The notes: generated by a model from the letters alone, not told the origin. 6,216 nt of DNA from JBFXAN01 sp050184225 (GCA_050184225.1 JBFXAN010000266.1:1-6216), one strand, 5' to 3'; counted from the first letter of the stretch, positions 1-6,009 are shown. Translations and numbers: made by a program.

Positions 1-720
1 TGGGAGCCAGAGCCGGGTGGCGAGCGCGTTGTGCAGTTGCTTGCGCGGTTGAGAGAAGCCGGCGCGCACCACTTCGAAGAACTGCTCCACATCCGGCACA
101 TCGACCGCGGGCCGATCGCGCACGTCGATGCGGACGACGGCGGAGGCGACCTTCGGCGGTGGATAGAACGCCTCGCGCGGCACGACGAAGAGGAGTCGCG
201 CATCGGCGTAGAACTGGACGCTGACGCCGAGCAGGCTGAGCCGGCCGGGCGGCGCAACGATGCTTTCGGCAACTTCTTTTTGCACCATCAGCGTCAGCCG
301 CTCCGGTCGGTCCGGTGTTTCGAGGAAGGTCCGGAGGATCGGCGCCGTGATGTAGTAGGGGATATTGGCGACGACCGCATAGGGCGCCGTGGCGCCACCC
401 TCGGCCAGCAGTTCGGCGGGCGTATGGTCGAGGACCGCCGCGTTGATCACGCGCAGGTTCTTGACGTCCGCGAACCGTCGCCGGACATGCTGTGCCAGTG
501 TCTCATCGATCTCGACAGCGACAACCCAGCGGGCGGTGTGGACCAGCCGCTCGGTGAGCTCGCCGGTGCCGGGACCAATCTCGAGAATGGTGTCATTCGG
601 GCCGGTACCGCTCTCGCGAACGATACGGTCGAGGATGATGGGATCGGAGAGGAAGTGTTGGCCGAGCGATTTCCGCGGCTTCACCGGGGTCGCGGGTCGG
701 GGACGCGGTCGGTTTGGCAC
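1..720 (-). CDS. rsmA: 16S rRNA (adenine1518-N6/adenine1519-N6)-dimethyltransferase RsmA (KsgA), 3' part missing
   Basis: RsmA is a cytoplasmic SAM-dependent methyltransferase that dimethylates two adjacent adenines in the 3'-terminal helix 45 of 16S rRNA, a late checkpoint of 30S assembly. Translating the minus strand from GTG at 720 gives 240 codons ending exactly at base 1. Visible motifs are the family N-terminal KSLGQHFL (residues 17-24), SAM-binding motif I LEIGPGTGELTE (46-57), acidic VEID (69-72), catalytic motif IV NIPYY (119-123), MVQKEVAE (145-152), FYPPPKVASAVVRI (185-198), and FSQPRKQLHNAL (222-233) opening the C-terminal helical domain. Family members are about 270-290 residues, so roughly 30-50 are off the window. 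GAGG at 727-730, 6 nt before the GTG, supports this start; an in-frame GTG at 732 has no RBS. The proline/arginine-rich residues 2-15 precede the conserved core. The gene lies directly behind the SRP RNA terminator. Identity is certain. Confidence 0.97.
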   Translation of the reverse strand, partial: MPNRPRPRPATPVKPRKSLGQHFLSDPIILDRIVRESGTGPNDTILEIGPGTGELTERLVHTARWVVAVEIDETLAQHVRRRFADVKNLRVINAAVLDHTPAELLAEGGATAPYAVVANIPYYITAPILRTFLETPDRPERLTLMVQKEVAESIVAPPGRLSLLGVSVQFYADARLLFVVPREAFYPPPKVASAVVRIDVRDRPAVDVPDVEQFFEVVRAGFSQPRKQLHNALATRLWLP

Positions 721-726
721 GGTCGG

Positions 727-730
727 CCTC
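727..730 (-). promoter_or_regulatory. Shine-Dalgarno site of rsmA
   Basis: GAGG on the minus strand lies 6 nt before GTG at 720 and decides between the two in-frame GTG codons at 732 and 720. It sits only 4 nt after the U-tract of the SRP RNA terminator (735-739), so a transcript reading through from the SRP promoter would carry this RBS just behind the terminator hairpin. Confidence 0.6.
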
Positions 731-734
731 ACAG

Positions 735-769
735 AAAAACGGCGAAACCCCGGCAATCCGGGGCTTCGC
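735..769 (-). terminator. Rho-independent terminator of the SRP RNA gene
   Basis: Read on the minus strand, GCGAAGCCCCGG (769-758), loop ATTG (757-754) and CCGGGGTTTCGC (753-742) form a 12-bp stem with one G-U wobble. CG and a run of five T (739-735) follow. GC-rich stem plus T-run is the classic intrinsic terminator layout. It belongs to the SRP RNA transcription unit and lies immediately before rsmA. On the plus strand the flanking A-run is on the wrong side, so it should act in the minus direction only. Confidence 0.9.
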
Positions 770-786
770 GGAGTGATTGAGGGATG

Positions 787-1053
787 GCCGTGCACCCACC
801 GTCGATCTTGGTCGCGGGCTTGCTTCCATCGCTCGGCTCAGGCCAGGCACTCCTGCGTCACCCGAGACATGCTCCTTAGGGCTGCTCCCGTCAGGGCCTG
901 ACCCGATTCGTAGTGCCTCGCCGCGCAGGACCCGGCCTTCAGCACCGGGTGATGGTCGCAGTCCCCACGGTATGGGACCTCGGACGGGAGTTCAGCCCCG
1001 CATAGTGCGCATTTCGGGTTCAGGGCAGCGCAGGTTCCCCGCCTAGCACGACC
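787..1053 (-). ncRNA. ffs: Signal recognition particle RNA, large bacterial (Bacillus) type with Alu domain
   Basis: This is the RNA scaffold of the bacterial signal recognition particle, which binds Ffh and targets nascent membrane and secreted proteins to FtsY and the translocon. On the minus strand the S-domain apex is at 904-879: GGGTCAGG, CCC, tetraloop TGAC (893-890), GGG, AGCAGCCC. The 5' GTCAGG and 3' AGCAGC strands are the Ffh-binding internal loops. Helix 5 is visible as CCTGCG (929-924) paired with CGCAGG (857-852), followed by TGCCTGGCCTGAGCCGAGC. The Alu domain is marked by GCTAGGCGGGG (1047-1037) and GCTGCCCTG, which resemble B. subtilis scRNA. Terminal helix 1 pairs GGTCGTG (1053-1047) with CGCGACC (816-810). 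The tail GGTGGGTGCACGG (about 800-788) also resembles the B. subtilis 3' end. The length of about 267 nt matches this class, whereas the E. coli 4.5S form is about 114 nt. The 5' end is placed from the promoter, and both ends are uncertain by several nt. Confidence 0.93.
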
Positions 1054-1059
1054 ACCTCT

Positions 1060-1088
1060 AGTGTACCGTGGCCTCGGTCCGGGGTCAA
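1060..1088 (-). promoter_or_regulatory. Sigma-70-type promoter of the SRP RNA gene
   Basis: On the minus strand TTGACC (1088-1083, 5 of 6 matches to the -35 consensus) is separated by exactly 17 nt from TACACT (1065-1060, 4 of 6 matches to the -10 consensus, keeping the key TA and final T). The predicted transcription start, about 7 nt further on, falls at 1053 or 1054, which is the first base of the SRP terminal helix. Spacing and position relative to the RNA make this the best promoter in the window. Confidence 0.8.
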
Positions 1089-1198
1089 CGAACCTACTCC
1101 GCAACTGTATTATGAGCCTTCACAGTGTTGTTGTTCACCCAGAGATGCGGGCCGTACAATCGACAGCAGAACCGCGCTCCCAATCCGCGGTCAGGAAC

Positions 1199-1202
1199 GA
1201 GG
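1199..1202 (+). promoter_or_regulatory. Shine-Dalgarno site deciding the start of the downstream gene
   Basis: GAGG lies 8 nt before GTG at 1211. The alternative in-frame starts upstream (ATG 1145, ATG 1112, GTG 1061) have no convincing Shine-Dalgarno sequence, so this site argues for the GTG at 1211. Confidence 0.45.
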
Positions 1203-1210
1203 CATTGCCC

Positions 1211-2590
1211 GTGCGCGTCCTCTTGGTCGGTTTTCCGCTCCCTAATCCCGCCTTCGATAACTATGACTTCTTGCAGGCGCCTTCCTTCTACGACTATGAC
1301 GCGGTCGTGATCGAACCCGCGCGGGTGTCTAGAGTGATCGAGGACGTTCTCACCCGGACCGAAGATCATCAAACGTTTGCGGGTGAGCCGGTGCTGAACG
1401 AACCTGCCGGTCCGTTCATCGTCGGTCTTGCGGACCATTTGCAGCGGCGGCGGGATGAGGTCGAGCGTCTGCTCGCGGCGGGGAAGTTGCTGATCATCTT
1501 TACCCGACCGAACGTGCCTCACTCGCATGTGCTCGGTCAACCGGGCTACGATCGCTACTCATGGCTGCCGGCGCCGCCGAACGTGATCTACCGGCCGCCC
1601 CAGCTGATCGCTGCCGACGGCCGGGGCGTGACCCTGGAAGACGCAACGCATCCTTTCGCCGCACTGGTCGACCGTTTCCAGAACTGGTTCACCTATCGCG
1701 CTGCGTTCTCAGATCGAATGCCGGACTTCCCGACCTATGGTCGCGTGCTGATGCGGAGCCGGGGCGGCGTCCCGGTTGGTGTCGAGTTGAAGGTCGGACC
1801 GGGTCGCATCTTGTTTCTGCCGGCGCTGGAGGATGTGCCTTCCGGCGACATGCGCTTCGAACTGGCGAACATGCTGCTGGACGCGATCAAGCGGACGGTC
1901 GTCGGTGAAGGCGACGAGGATGCGCCGGGATGGGCGGCGGAGTACGCGCTGCCCGGCCTCGAGGAGGGTGAGGCGGAGGTTGCACGGGCGCAGACCGCGG
2001 TCCAGGAAGCGCAGGACCGGCTGACCGAGGTTCAGGCGCGCACCACCGACCTCGGCCGGTTCCGCCGCTTGCTTTGGATGACCAGCAGCCAGGGATTGGA
2101 TCCGGCGGTGCGCGCCGCCTTTCGCGAGCTTGGCTTCAGCGTCGAATATGACGACGCCCGTCCGATCTCGATGCAGCGTGACGGCCACGCGGCCTTCGTC
2201 GAGGTGGAAGGATCTGACGAAGCGGTTGTGGAGTGGCCCTATCTTCGCTTGCAGCGCCGGCTGGAGAAGGACATGCTCGCCAACGCGCAGCTGAAGAAGG
2301 GTGTGATCGTCGTCAATGGGTTCGCGCGGCGCAACCCGGCACGGCGGCCGGAGCAGGCGAGCACGACACTGCGGGTGGCAAGTGAGAACTATCGCTATGC
2401 CCTGCTGACCGGCACGCAACTCTTTGATATGGTCCGCTCCGCGAAAGACGACCCGAGCGAGGAGAATCTCCGCGCGCTGCGTGAGACGATCATGAACGCC
2501 GAAGGACCGCTGCCCGGCGCTCAGGTGACAGCCGAGTCGGTCGATCCGACGGAAGATGAGGCGGTGTCGGACGTGGGTGTGACGGAGTAG
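1211..2590 (+). CDS. Uncharacterised protein: Rossmann-like N-terminal region, coiled coil, PD-(D/E)XK-nuclease-like C-terminal region
   Basis: I do not recognise a named family. The start is set at GTG 1211 (459 residues) because GAGG lies 8 nt upstream, the product opens directly with beta strand VRVLLVG, and the stretch upstream has weaker third-position GC; ATG 1145 or 1112 would add 22 or 33 residues. Alternating strands and helices occupy residues 1-215: YDAVVIEP (29-36), GKLLIIFTRPN (91-101), GVELKVGPGRILFLPA (190-205), a pattern reminiscent of class-I amidotransferase-like or flavodoxin-like folds. Residues about 250-290 are charged and heptad-like, probably a coiled coil. Residues 297-410 resemble a restriction-nuclease-like core: AFRELGFSVEYDD, then FVEVEGS (329-335) where active enzymes have E-x-K, then KKGVIVVNGFARRNPARRP (362-380) and YRYALLTGTQLFDMV. 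The tail after 420 is acidic and probably disordered. There is no signal peptide or membrane segment. It is coupled to the next gene. A weak -10-like TATTAT lies at 1108-1113. Confidence 0.8.
   Translation: MRVLLVGFPLPNPAFDNYDFLQAPSFYDYDAVVIEPARVSRVIEDVLTRTEDHQTFAGEPVLNEPAGPFIVGLADHLQRRRDEVERLLAAGKLLIIFTRPNVPHSHVLGQPGYDRYSWLPAPPNVIYRPPQLIAADGRGVTLEDATHPFAALVDRFQNWFTYRAAFSDRMPDFPTYGRVLMRSRGGVPVGVELKVGPGRILFLPALEDVPSGDMRFELANMLLDAIKRTVVGEGDEDAPGWAAEYALPGLEEGEAEVARAQTAVQEAQDRLTEVQARTTDLGRFRRLLWMTSSQGLDPAVRAAFRELGFSVEYDDARPISMQRDGHAAFVEVEGSDEAVVEWPYLRLQRRLEKDMLANAQLKKGVIVVNGFARRNPARRPEQASTTLRVASENYRYALLTGTQLFDMVRSAKDDPSEENLRALRETIMNAEGPLPGAQVTAESVDPTEDEAVSDVGVTE
2584..2587 (+). promoter_or_regulatory. 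Shine-Dalgarno site of the UDPGP-family gene, inside the end of the previous gene
   Basis: GGAG sits in the last codons of the upstream gene, 6 nt before GTG 2594 and just before its TAG stop (2588-2590). The layout points to translational coupling and a shared mRNA. Confidence 0.75.
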
Positions 2591-2593
2591 CCG

Positions 2594-3727
2594 GTGAGTG
2601 ATCTGCGAGCGCGCATCGACCAGGGCATGTGGGATGTGCTGCAGCGGTACGGCTTCGATGAAGCACAACTCCTCCGGCTGCAATCGGATGTCCGCGAAGG
2701 CCGGCTCTCTGCTGAGCGAAACCGGGTGACCGGCCGCGTCGAGCCGCCGGCCGAAGGTGATGTGATCAGCCTTCCGGCCATGGGTGAGCAGCGCCGGCAG
2801 GAGGCCTATGACGCCGGGTCGGCGGCGATCCGCGACGGCGCGGTGGCGATGGCCGTGCTCAACGGCGGTATGGCGACGCGGTTCGGCGGTGTGGTCAAGG
2901 GGATCGTCGAGGCGGTCGATGGACGCAGCTTTCTCGAATGGAAGTTGATCGATGCCAATCGAACGGCGTCGGCGCTTGGTGGCCGCGTGCCGTGTGTGAT
3001 CATGAACAGCTTCGCGACGGAACCGGCCACACGCGAATACCTCGCGACGGCGCGGGCGCGGGAACCAACGATTGCTCAGCCGATCCAGTTTTCGCAGTAT
3101 GTCTCGCTGCGGCTGAACCGGGACGGCAGCCTCTTTCTCGAAGAGGATGGCTGGCCATCGCTGTACGCACCAGGCCACGGCGACTTCCTGATCGCACTGC
3201 GGCGCTCCGGCACGCTGCGTTTGCTTCAAGGTCATGGCATTCGTTATGTCATGCTGTCTAATGTAGACAACCTGGGTGCGCGGATCGATCCGGTCGTGAT
3301 CGGCGCCCATGTGCTCAATGCACGGCCGATCACCGTTGAGGTCGCACCCAAGGCGGCGGGGGATGCCGGCGGCGCGCCGGCGCGGGTGAATGGCCGGATG
3401 ATGCACGTTGAGGGCTTCCGGTTTCCGCCGGACTTCGATCAGGACAGCATTCCCGTTTTCAACACCAACAGCTTCGTCTTCGACCTCGACGCGCTCGACC
3501 AGGAGTTCCCTCTCTCCTGGTTCTACGTCGAAAAGAGCATCGACGGACAGGCCGCCGTTCAACTCGAACGCTTGGTCAACGAACTGACTTCGTTCCTGCC
3601 TTCGACCTTCCTGACGGTGCCACGAGCCGGTTTGCACGGTCGCTTCTTTCCAGTGAAGGCGCCCGAGGATCTCGAAGCGGGACGGCCCGCGCTGCGGGCG
3701 ATGCTGGCGACATCGGTGGTGGGGTAG
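2594..3727 (+). CDS. UTP--glucose-1-phosphate uridylyltransferase-like protein (UDPGP family, eukaryotic type)
   Basis: The family joins UTP and a sugar 1-phosphate to give UDP-sugar plus pyrophosphate, in the cytosol, supplying glycan, glycolipid or trehalose/glycogen pathways. The 377-residue product carries the signatures of eukaryotic-type UGPases rather than the GalU family: nucleotide-binding loop LNGGMATRFGG (89-99) with K102, FLEWKL (113-118), uridine-binding PGHGDF (193-198), metal-site NVDNLGA (223-229), APK (251-253), NTNSFVFD (290-297), VQLERLVNE (322-330), and RFFPVKAPEDL (350-360). PGHGD favours glucose-1-phosphate UGPases over UDP-GlcNAc pyrophosphorylases, which have a GG-type motif there. 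It is shorter than eukaryotic UGPases (about 470-500) and seems to lack their C-terminal beta-helix, which drives oligomerisation; the chain ends soon after the PVK motif. The start GTG 2594 has GGAG 6 nt upstream. It lies 3 nt after the unknown gene, almost certainly in one operon. The exact sugar is inferred. Confidence 0.88.
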   Translation: MSDLRARIDQGMWDVLQRYGFDEAQLLRLQSDVREGRLSAERNRVTGRVEPPAEGDVISLPAMGEQRRQEAYDAGSAAIRDGAVAMAVLNGGMATRFGGVVKGIVEAVDGRSFLEWKLIDANRTASALGGRVPCVIMNSFATEPATREYLATARAREPTIAQPIQFSQYVSLRLNRDGSLFLEEDGWPSLYAPGHGDFLIALRRSGTLRLLQGHGIRYVMLSNVDNLGARIDPVVIGAHVLNARPITVEVAPKAAGDAGGAPARVNGRMMHVEGFRFPPDFDQDSIPVFNTNSFVFDLDALDQEFPLSWFYVEKSIDGQAAVQLERLVNELTSFLPSTFLTVPRAGLHGRFFPVKAPEDLEAGRPALRAMLATSVVG

Positions 3728-3740
3728 CGTGACGTGACTT

Positions 3741-3766
3741 CCTCTCCCCACTGCCTTGGGGAGGGG
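3741..3766. terminator. Hairpin between convergent genes, possible bidirectional terminator
   Basis: CCTCTCCCC (3741-3749), an 8-nt loop and GGGGAGGGG (3758-3766) form a 9-bp stem with one U-G pair, in the 46 bp between the stop codons of the plus-strand UDPGP gene and the minus-strand ABM-fold gene. There is no T-run on either side, so it is not a textbook intrinsic terminator. It may stop or slow transcription, protect 3' ends, or be a copy of a dispersed GC-rich palindrome. Confidence 0.5.
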
Positions 3767-3773
3767 CCGATGT

Positions 3774-4091
3774 TCAGTGTGCCGGCAGGCTTCCCACTTC
3801 GCCGACGACGCGGCAGTACTCGGTGACAGGCGCCTGACGGGTCATGCGGCCGGCGATCATTTCGAGGGCGAGGGCGCGCATCTCGTCGGTGCTATAGGCT
3901 AGCTTCTGGCTCTCTTCACTCTCCCAGTACTCGATCGTCGCGTAGACACCACCGTGATTCTCGGAGCGCAGCAAGCGGGCGGCGATGAACCCCGGATTGT
4001 CCTGGACGAGCCGTTGCATCCGCTGCCAGAGCGCCTCGAACGCTGCTTCTTTCCCTTGCTCAATCTTGCGCTCGCCGTAGGCGATGATCAT
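3774..4091 (-). CDS. Antibiotic biosynthesis monooxygenase (ABM) domain protein, small dimeric alpha/beta barrel
   Basis: The 105-residue product has the ferredoxin-like alpha+beta pattern of the ABM superfamily: first strand MIIAYGERKIEQGKE, helix AAFEALWQRMQRLVQ, the phrase PGFIAARLLRSE typical of these proteins, strand VYATIEYWESEESQKLA, and a last helix and strand ending EYCRVVGEV. Members are cytosolic dimers ranging from cofactor-free monooxygenases and haem-degrading enzymes to sugar mutarotase-like or stress proteins. Nothing here fixes the reaction, and the haem-ligand pattern of IsdG-type enzymes is not evident. I chose ATG 4091 because GGAG (4099-4102) lies 7 nt before it, but only 1 nt before the ATG at 4097, which would add two residues. 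It lies 79 nt downstream of lepA on the same strand and may be its distal operon member. Confidence 0.85.
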   Translation of the reverse strand: MIIAYGERKIEQGKEAAFEALWQRMQRLVQDNPGFIAARLLRSENHGGVYATIEYWESEESQKLAYSTDEMRALALEMIAGRMTRQAPVTEYCRVVGEVGSLPAH

Positions 4092-4098
4092 GAGCATG

Positions 4099-4102
4099 CT
4101 CC
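4099..4102 (-). promoter_or_regulatory. Shine-Dalgarno site choosing ATG 4091 for the ABM-fold gene
   Basis: GGAG on the minus strand is 7 nt before ATG 4091 and 1 nt before ATG 4097. Normal spacing favours the second ATG. Confidence 0.6.
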
Positions 4103-4107
4103 GCGTG

Positions 4108-4168
4108 AAGGGGGCGGGCAGTACGAATCGGGACCATGACTCGTCTGACGCCTGAAACCCGGCCCCTT
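4108..4168 (-). other. Long-range inverted repeat in the lepA to ABM-gene gap
   Basis: On the minus strand AAGGGGCCGGG (4168-4158) can pair with CCCGCCCCCTT (4118-4108): 10 pairs of 11 with one C-C mismatch, around a 39-nt loop. It starts 2 nt after the lepA stop codon and ends 5 nt before the GGAG of the next gene. It has no T-run. It may be an mRNA structure protecting the lepA 3' end or separating expression of the two genes; chance pairing of GC-rich sequence is possible. Confidence 0.35.
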
Positions 4169-4170
4169 GC

Positions 4171-6009
4171 TCAACTCTTCAGCTTGAGGACCGCCATGAA
4201 TGCCTCTTGCGGGATCTCGACGTTGCCGACGCGCTTCATCCGGCGTTTGCCTTCGGCCTGCTTTTCGAGCAACTTGCGCTTGCGGGTGATGTCGCCGCCG
4301 TAACACTTGGCGAGCACGTTCTTTCGCATCGCGCGGATCGTCTCCCGCGCGACGACGCGGCCGTTGACAGCGGCCTGCACGGGGACATCGAACATCTGAC
4401 GGGGGATCAACGATCGGAGCCGCTCGACGAACTCGCGGCCCTGGCGGGGTGCGTTCTCCGCGTGGGTGATCAGCGAGAGCGCGTCGACCGGCTGTCCGTT
4501 CACGAGGATATCAACCTTGACCAGTTTGGACGGCTCATAGTGGGCGAAGCTGTAGTCCAGGGATGCGTAGCCTTGCGTGCCGGATTTGAGCTGATCGTAG
4601 AACTCGACCAGCATCTCAGAGAGCGGGATCTGATATTCGAGCAGCACGCGGGCATCGGCGGTGCTGAGCCCATTGCCATCGCCGGACTGGGCGTGGTCGA
4701 GGTATTCCATCTTCTTGAAGGCGCCGCGGCGGCTGGTAACCAGTTCCATGATCACGCCGATGTAGCGGCTTGGCGTGATCACACTGATGTTCATCCAGGG
4801 CTCACGGATCTCGGCCACCTCCTGCGGCGGCGGCAGTTCTGCCGGATTGTCGACGACGAGTTCCTGGCCGTTGGTCTTCGTCACCTGATATTCGACGCTC
4901 GGCGCGGTGGCGAGTAGCTCGAGGTCATATTCTCGTTCGAGGCGCTCCTGCACGATCTCCATATGCAGGAGGCCGAGGAAGCCGCAGCGGAAACCGAAGC
5001 CGAGAGCAGCCGATGACTCCGGCTCGTAGACGAGCGCGGCGTCGTTGAGCTTGAGCTTTTCCAGCGCATCGCGAAGGATCGGGTAGTCGTTGGCTTGCTG
5101 GGGATAGATGCCGGCGAAGACCATCGGTTTGGCCGGTTGGTAGCCGGACAGCGCCTCGGCGGCGGGTCGCGTGCGGTCGGTGAACGTGTCGCCGACGCGG
5201 CAGTCTTTGACGTTCTTCAATCCCGTGGCGATGTACCCCACCTCGCCGGTGAGCAGGGCGGTGCCGGGCAGCAGGCCGGGCCGGAATGTCCCAATTTCCA
5301 GCGGCTCGACGTCGCGCTGATTGGACATCAGCTCCAGCCGTTGTCCCATACGCAGCGAGCCGTCCATCACCCGCACATAGGCGACGACGCCCTTGTAGGA
5401 GTCGTAGGTCGAGTCGAAGATGAGGGCGCGCAACGGCGCATCGACGGACCCAGATGGCGGCGGAACCTGCTGAACGACGGCATCGAGAACGGCGGTGATG
5501 CCGGTGCCGTCCTTCGCCGAGACGGGAATGATCTCGTCGCGGGAGAAGCCGACGACATCGGAGAGCTCGGCGGCGACGCGCTCGATATCGGCGTTGGGTA
5601 AGTCGATCTTGTTGATCACCGGGATCAGCGTCAGGTCGGCGTCAAGAGCAAGGTAGACATTCGCGAGCGTCTGCGCCTGAATGCCCTGCGCGGCATCGAC
5701 GACGAGGATCGCACCCTCGCACGCCGCCAACGCGCGGGATACTTCGTAGCTGAAGTCGACATGGCCGGGCGTGTCGATCAGGTTGAGCTCGTACTCCTCG
5801 CCATCGGCGGCGGTGTAGAACATGCGCACGGCCTGAGCCTTGATCGTGATGCCCTTCTCGCGTTCGAGGTCCATCTGGTCGAGCACCTGCTCGGCCATCT
5901 CCCGTTTGGAGAGCGTGCCGGTGGTTTCGAGCAGGCGGTCCGCGAGGGTGGACTTGCCGTGGTCGATATGCGCGATGATGCAGAAGTTACGAATATGGCG
6001 CTGATCCAT
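4171..6009 (-). CDS. lepA: Elongation factor 4 (LepA), ribosome-associated GTPase
   Basis: LepA is a translational GTPase related to EF-G that acts on the ribosome (back-translocation in vitro, roles in initiation and 30S biogenesis in vivo) and partly associates with the membrane. The 612-residue product has the normal length (about 600). G-domain motifs are AHIDHGKS (13-20), KGITIK (52-57, switch I), DTPGH (79-83), NKID (133-136) and SAK (164-166). Domain II follows (about 190-280), then EF-G-like domains III and V, with GFGFRCGFLGLLHMEIVQE (337-355). The LepA-specific C-terminal domain is diagnostic: AKCYGGDITRKRKLLEKQ (567-584) and GKRRMKRVGNVEIPQEAF (587-604). The start is ATG 6009, where the conserved MDQRHIRNF begins; the open frame extends upstream to 6183 but that part is not family-like. 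The Shine-Dalgarno is poor (AAGAG 2-3 nt before ATG). No key residue is missing. Confidence 0.98.
   Translation of the reverse strand: MDQRHIRNFCIIAHIDHGKSTLADRLLETTGTLSKREMAEQVLDQMDLEREKGITIKAQAVRMFYTAADGEEYELNLIDTPGHVDFSYEVSRALAACEGAILVVDAAQGIQAQTLANVYLALDADLTLIPVINKIDLPNADIERVAAELSDVVGFSRDEIIPVSAKDGTGITAVLDAVVQQVPPPSGSVDAPLRALIFDSTYDSYKGVVAYVRVMDGSLRMGQRLELMSNQRDVEPLEIGTFRPGLLPGTALLTGEVGYIATGLKNVKDCRVGDTFTDRTRPAAEALSGYQPAKPMVFAGIYPQQANDYPILRDALEKLKLNDAALVYEPESSAALGFGFRCGFLGLLHMEIVQERLEREYDLELLATAPSVEYQVTKTNGQELVVDNPAELPPPQEVAEIREPWMNISVITPSRYIGVIMELVTSRRGAFKKMEYLDHAQSGDGNGLSTADARVLLEYQIPLSEMLVEFYDQLKSGTQGYASLDYSFAHYEPSKLVKVDILVNGQPVDALSLITHAENAPRQGREFVERLRSLIPRQMFDVPVQAAVNGRVVARETIRAMRKNVLAKCYGGDITRKRKLLEKQAEGKRRMKRVGNVEIPQEAFMAVLKLKS

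Noticed and set aside
31..780. Plus-strand open frame of 249 codons
   Set aside because: It is antisense to rsmA, whose motifs are unmistakable, and it runs into the SRP terminator.
777..1104. Small open frames on both strands over the SRP RNA
   Set aside because: The stretch is explained by the structured RNA, and the frames have no ribosome-binding site or family resemblance.
1061..1111. GTG at 1061 as start of the unknown gene
   Set aside because: It lies inside the -10 box of the minus-strand SRP promoter, has no Shine-Dalgarno, and would make the protein begin with sequence that does not look coding.
1709..3751. Open frame of 680 codons on the minus strand
   Set aside because: It lies antisense to the unknown gene and the UDPGP gene, has no recognisable domain, is full of arginine and histidine, and is explained by GC-rich codon bias on the plus strand.
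4207..5601. Plus-strand open frames opposite lepA
   Set aside because: They mirror lepA codons and carry no domain of their own.
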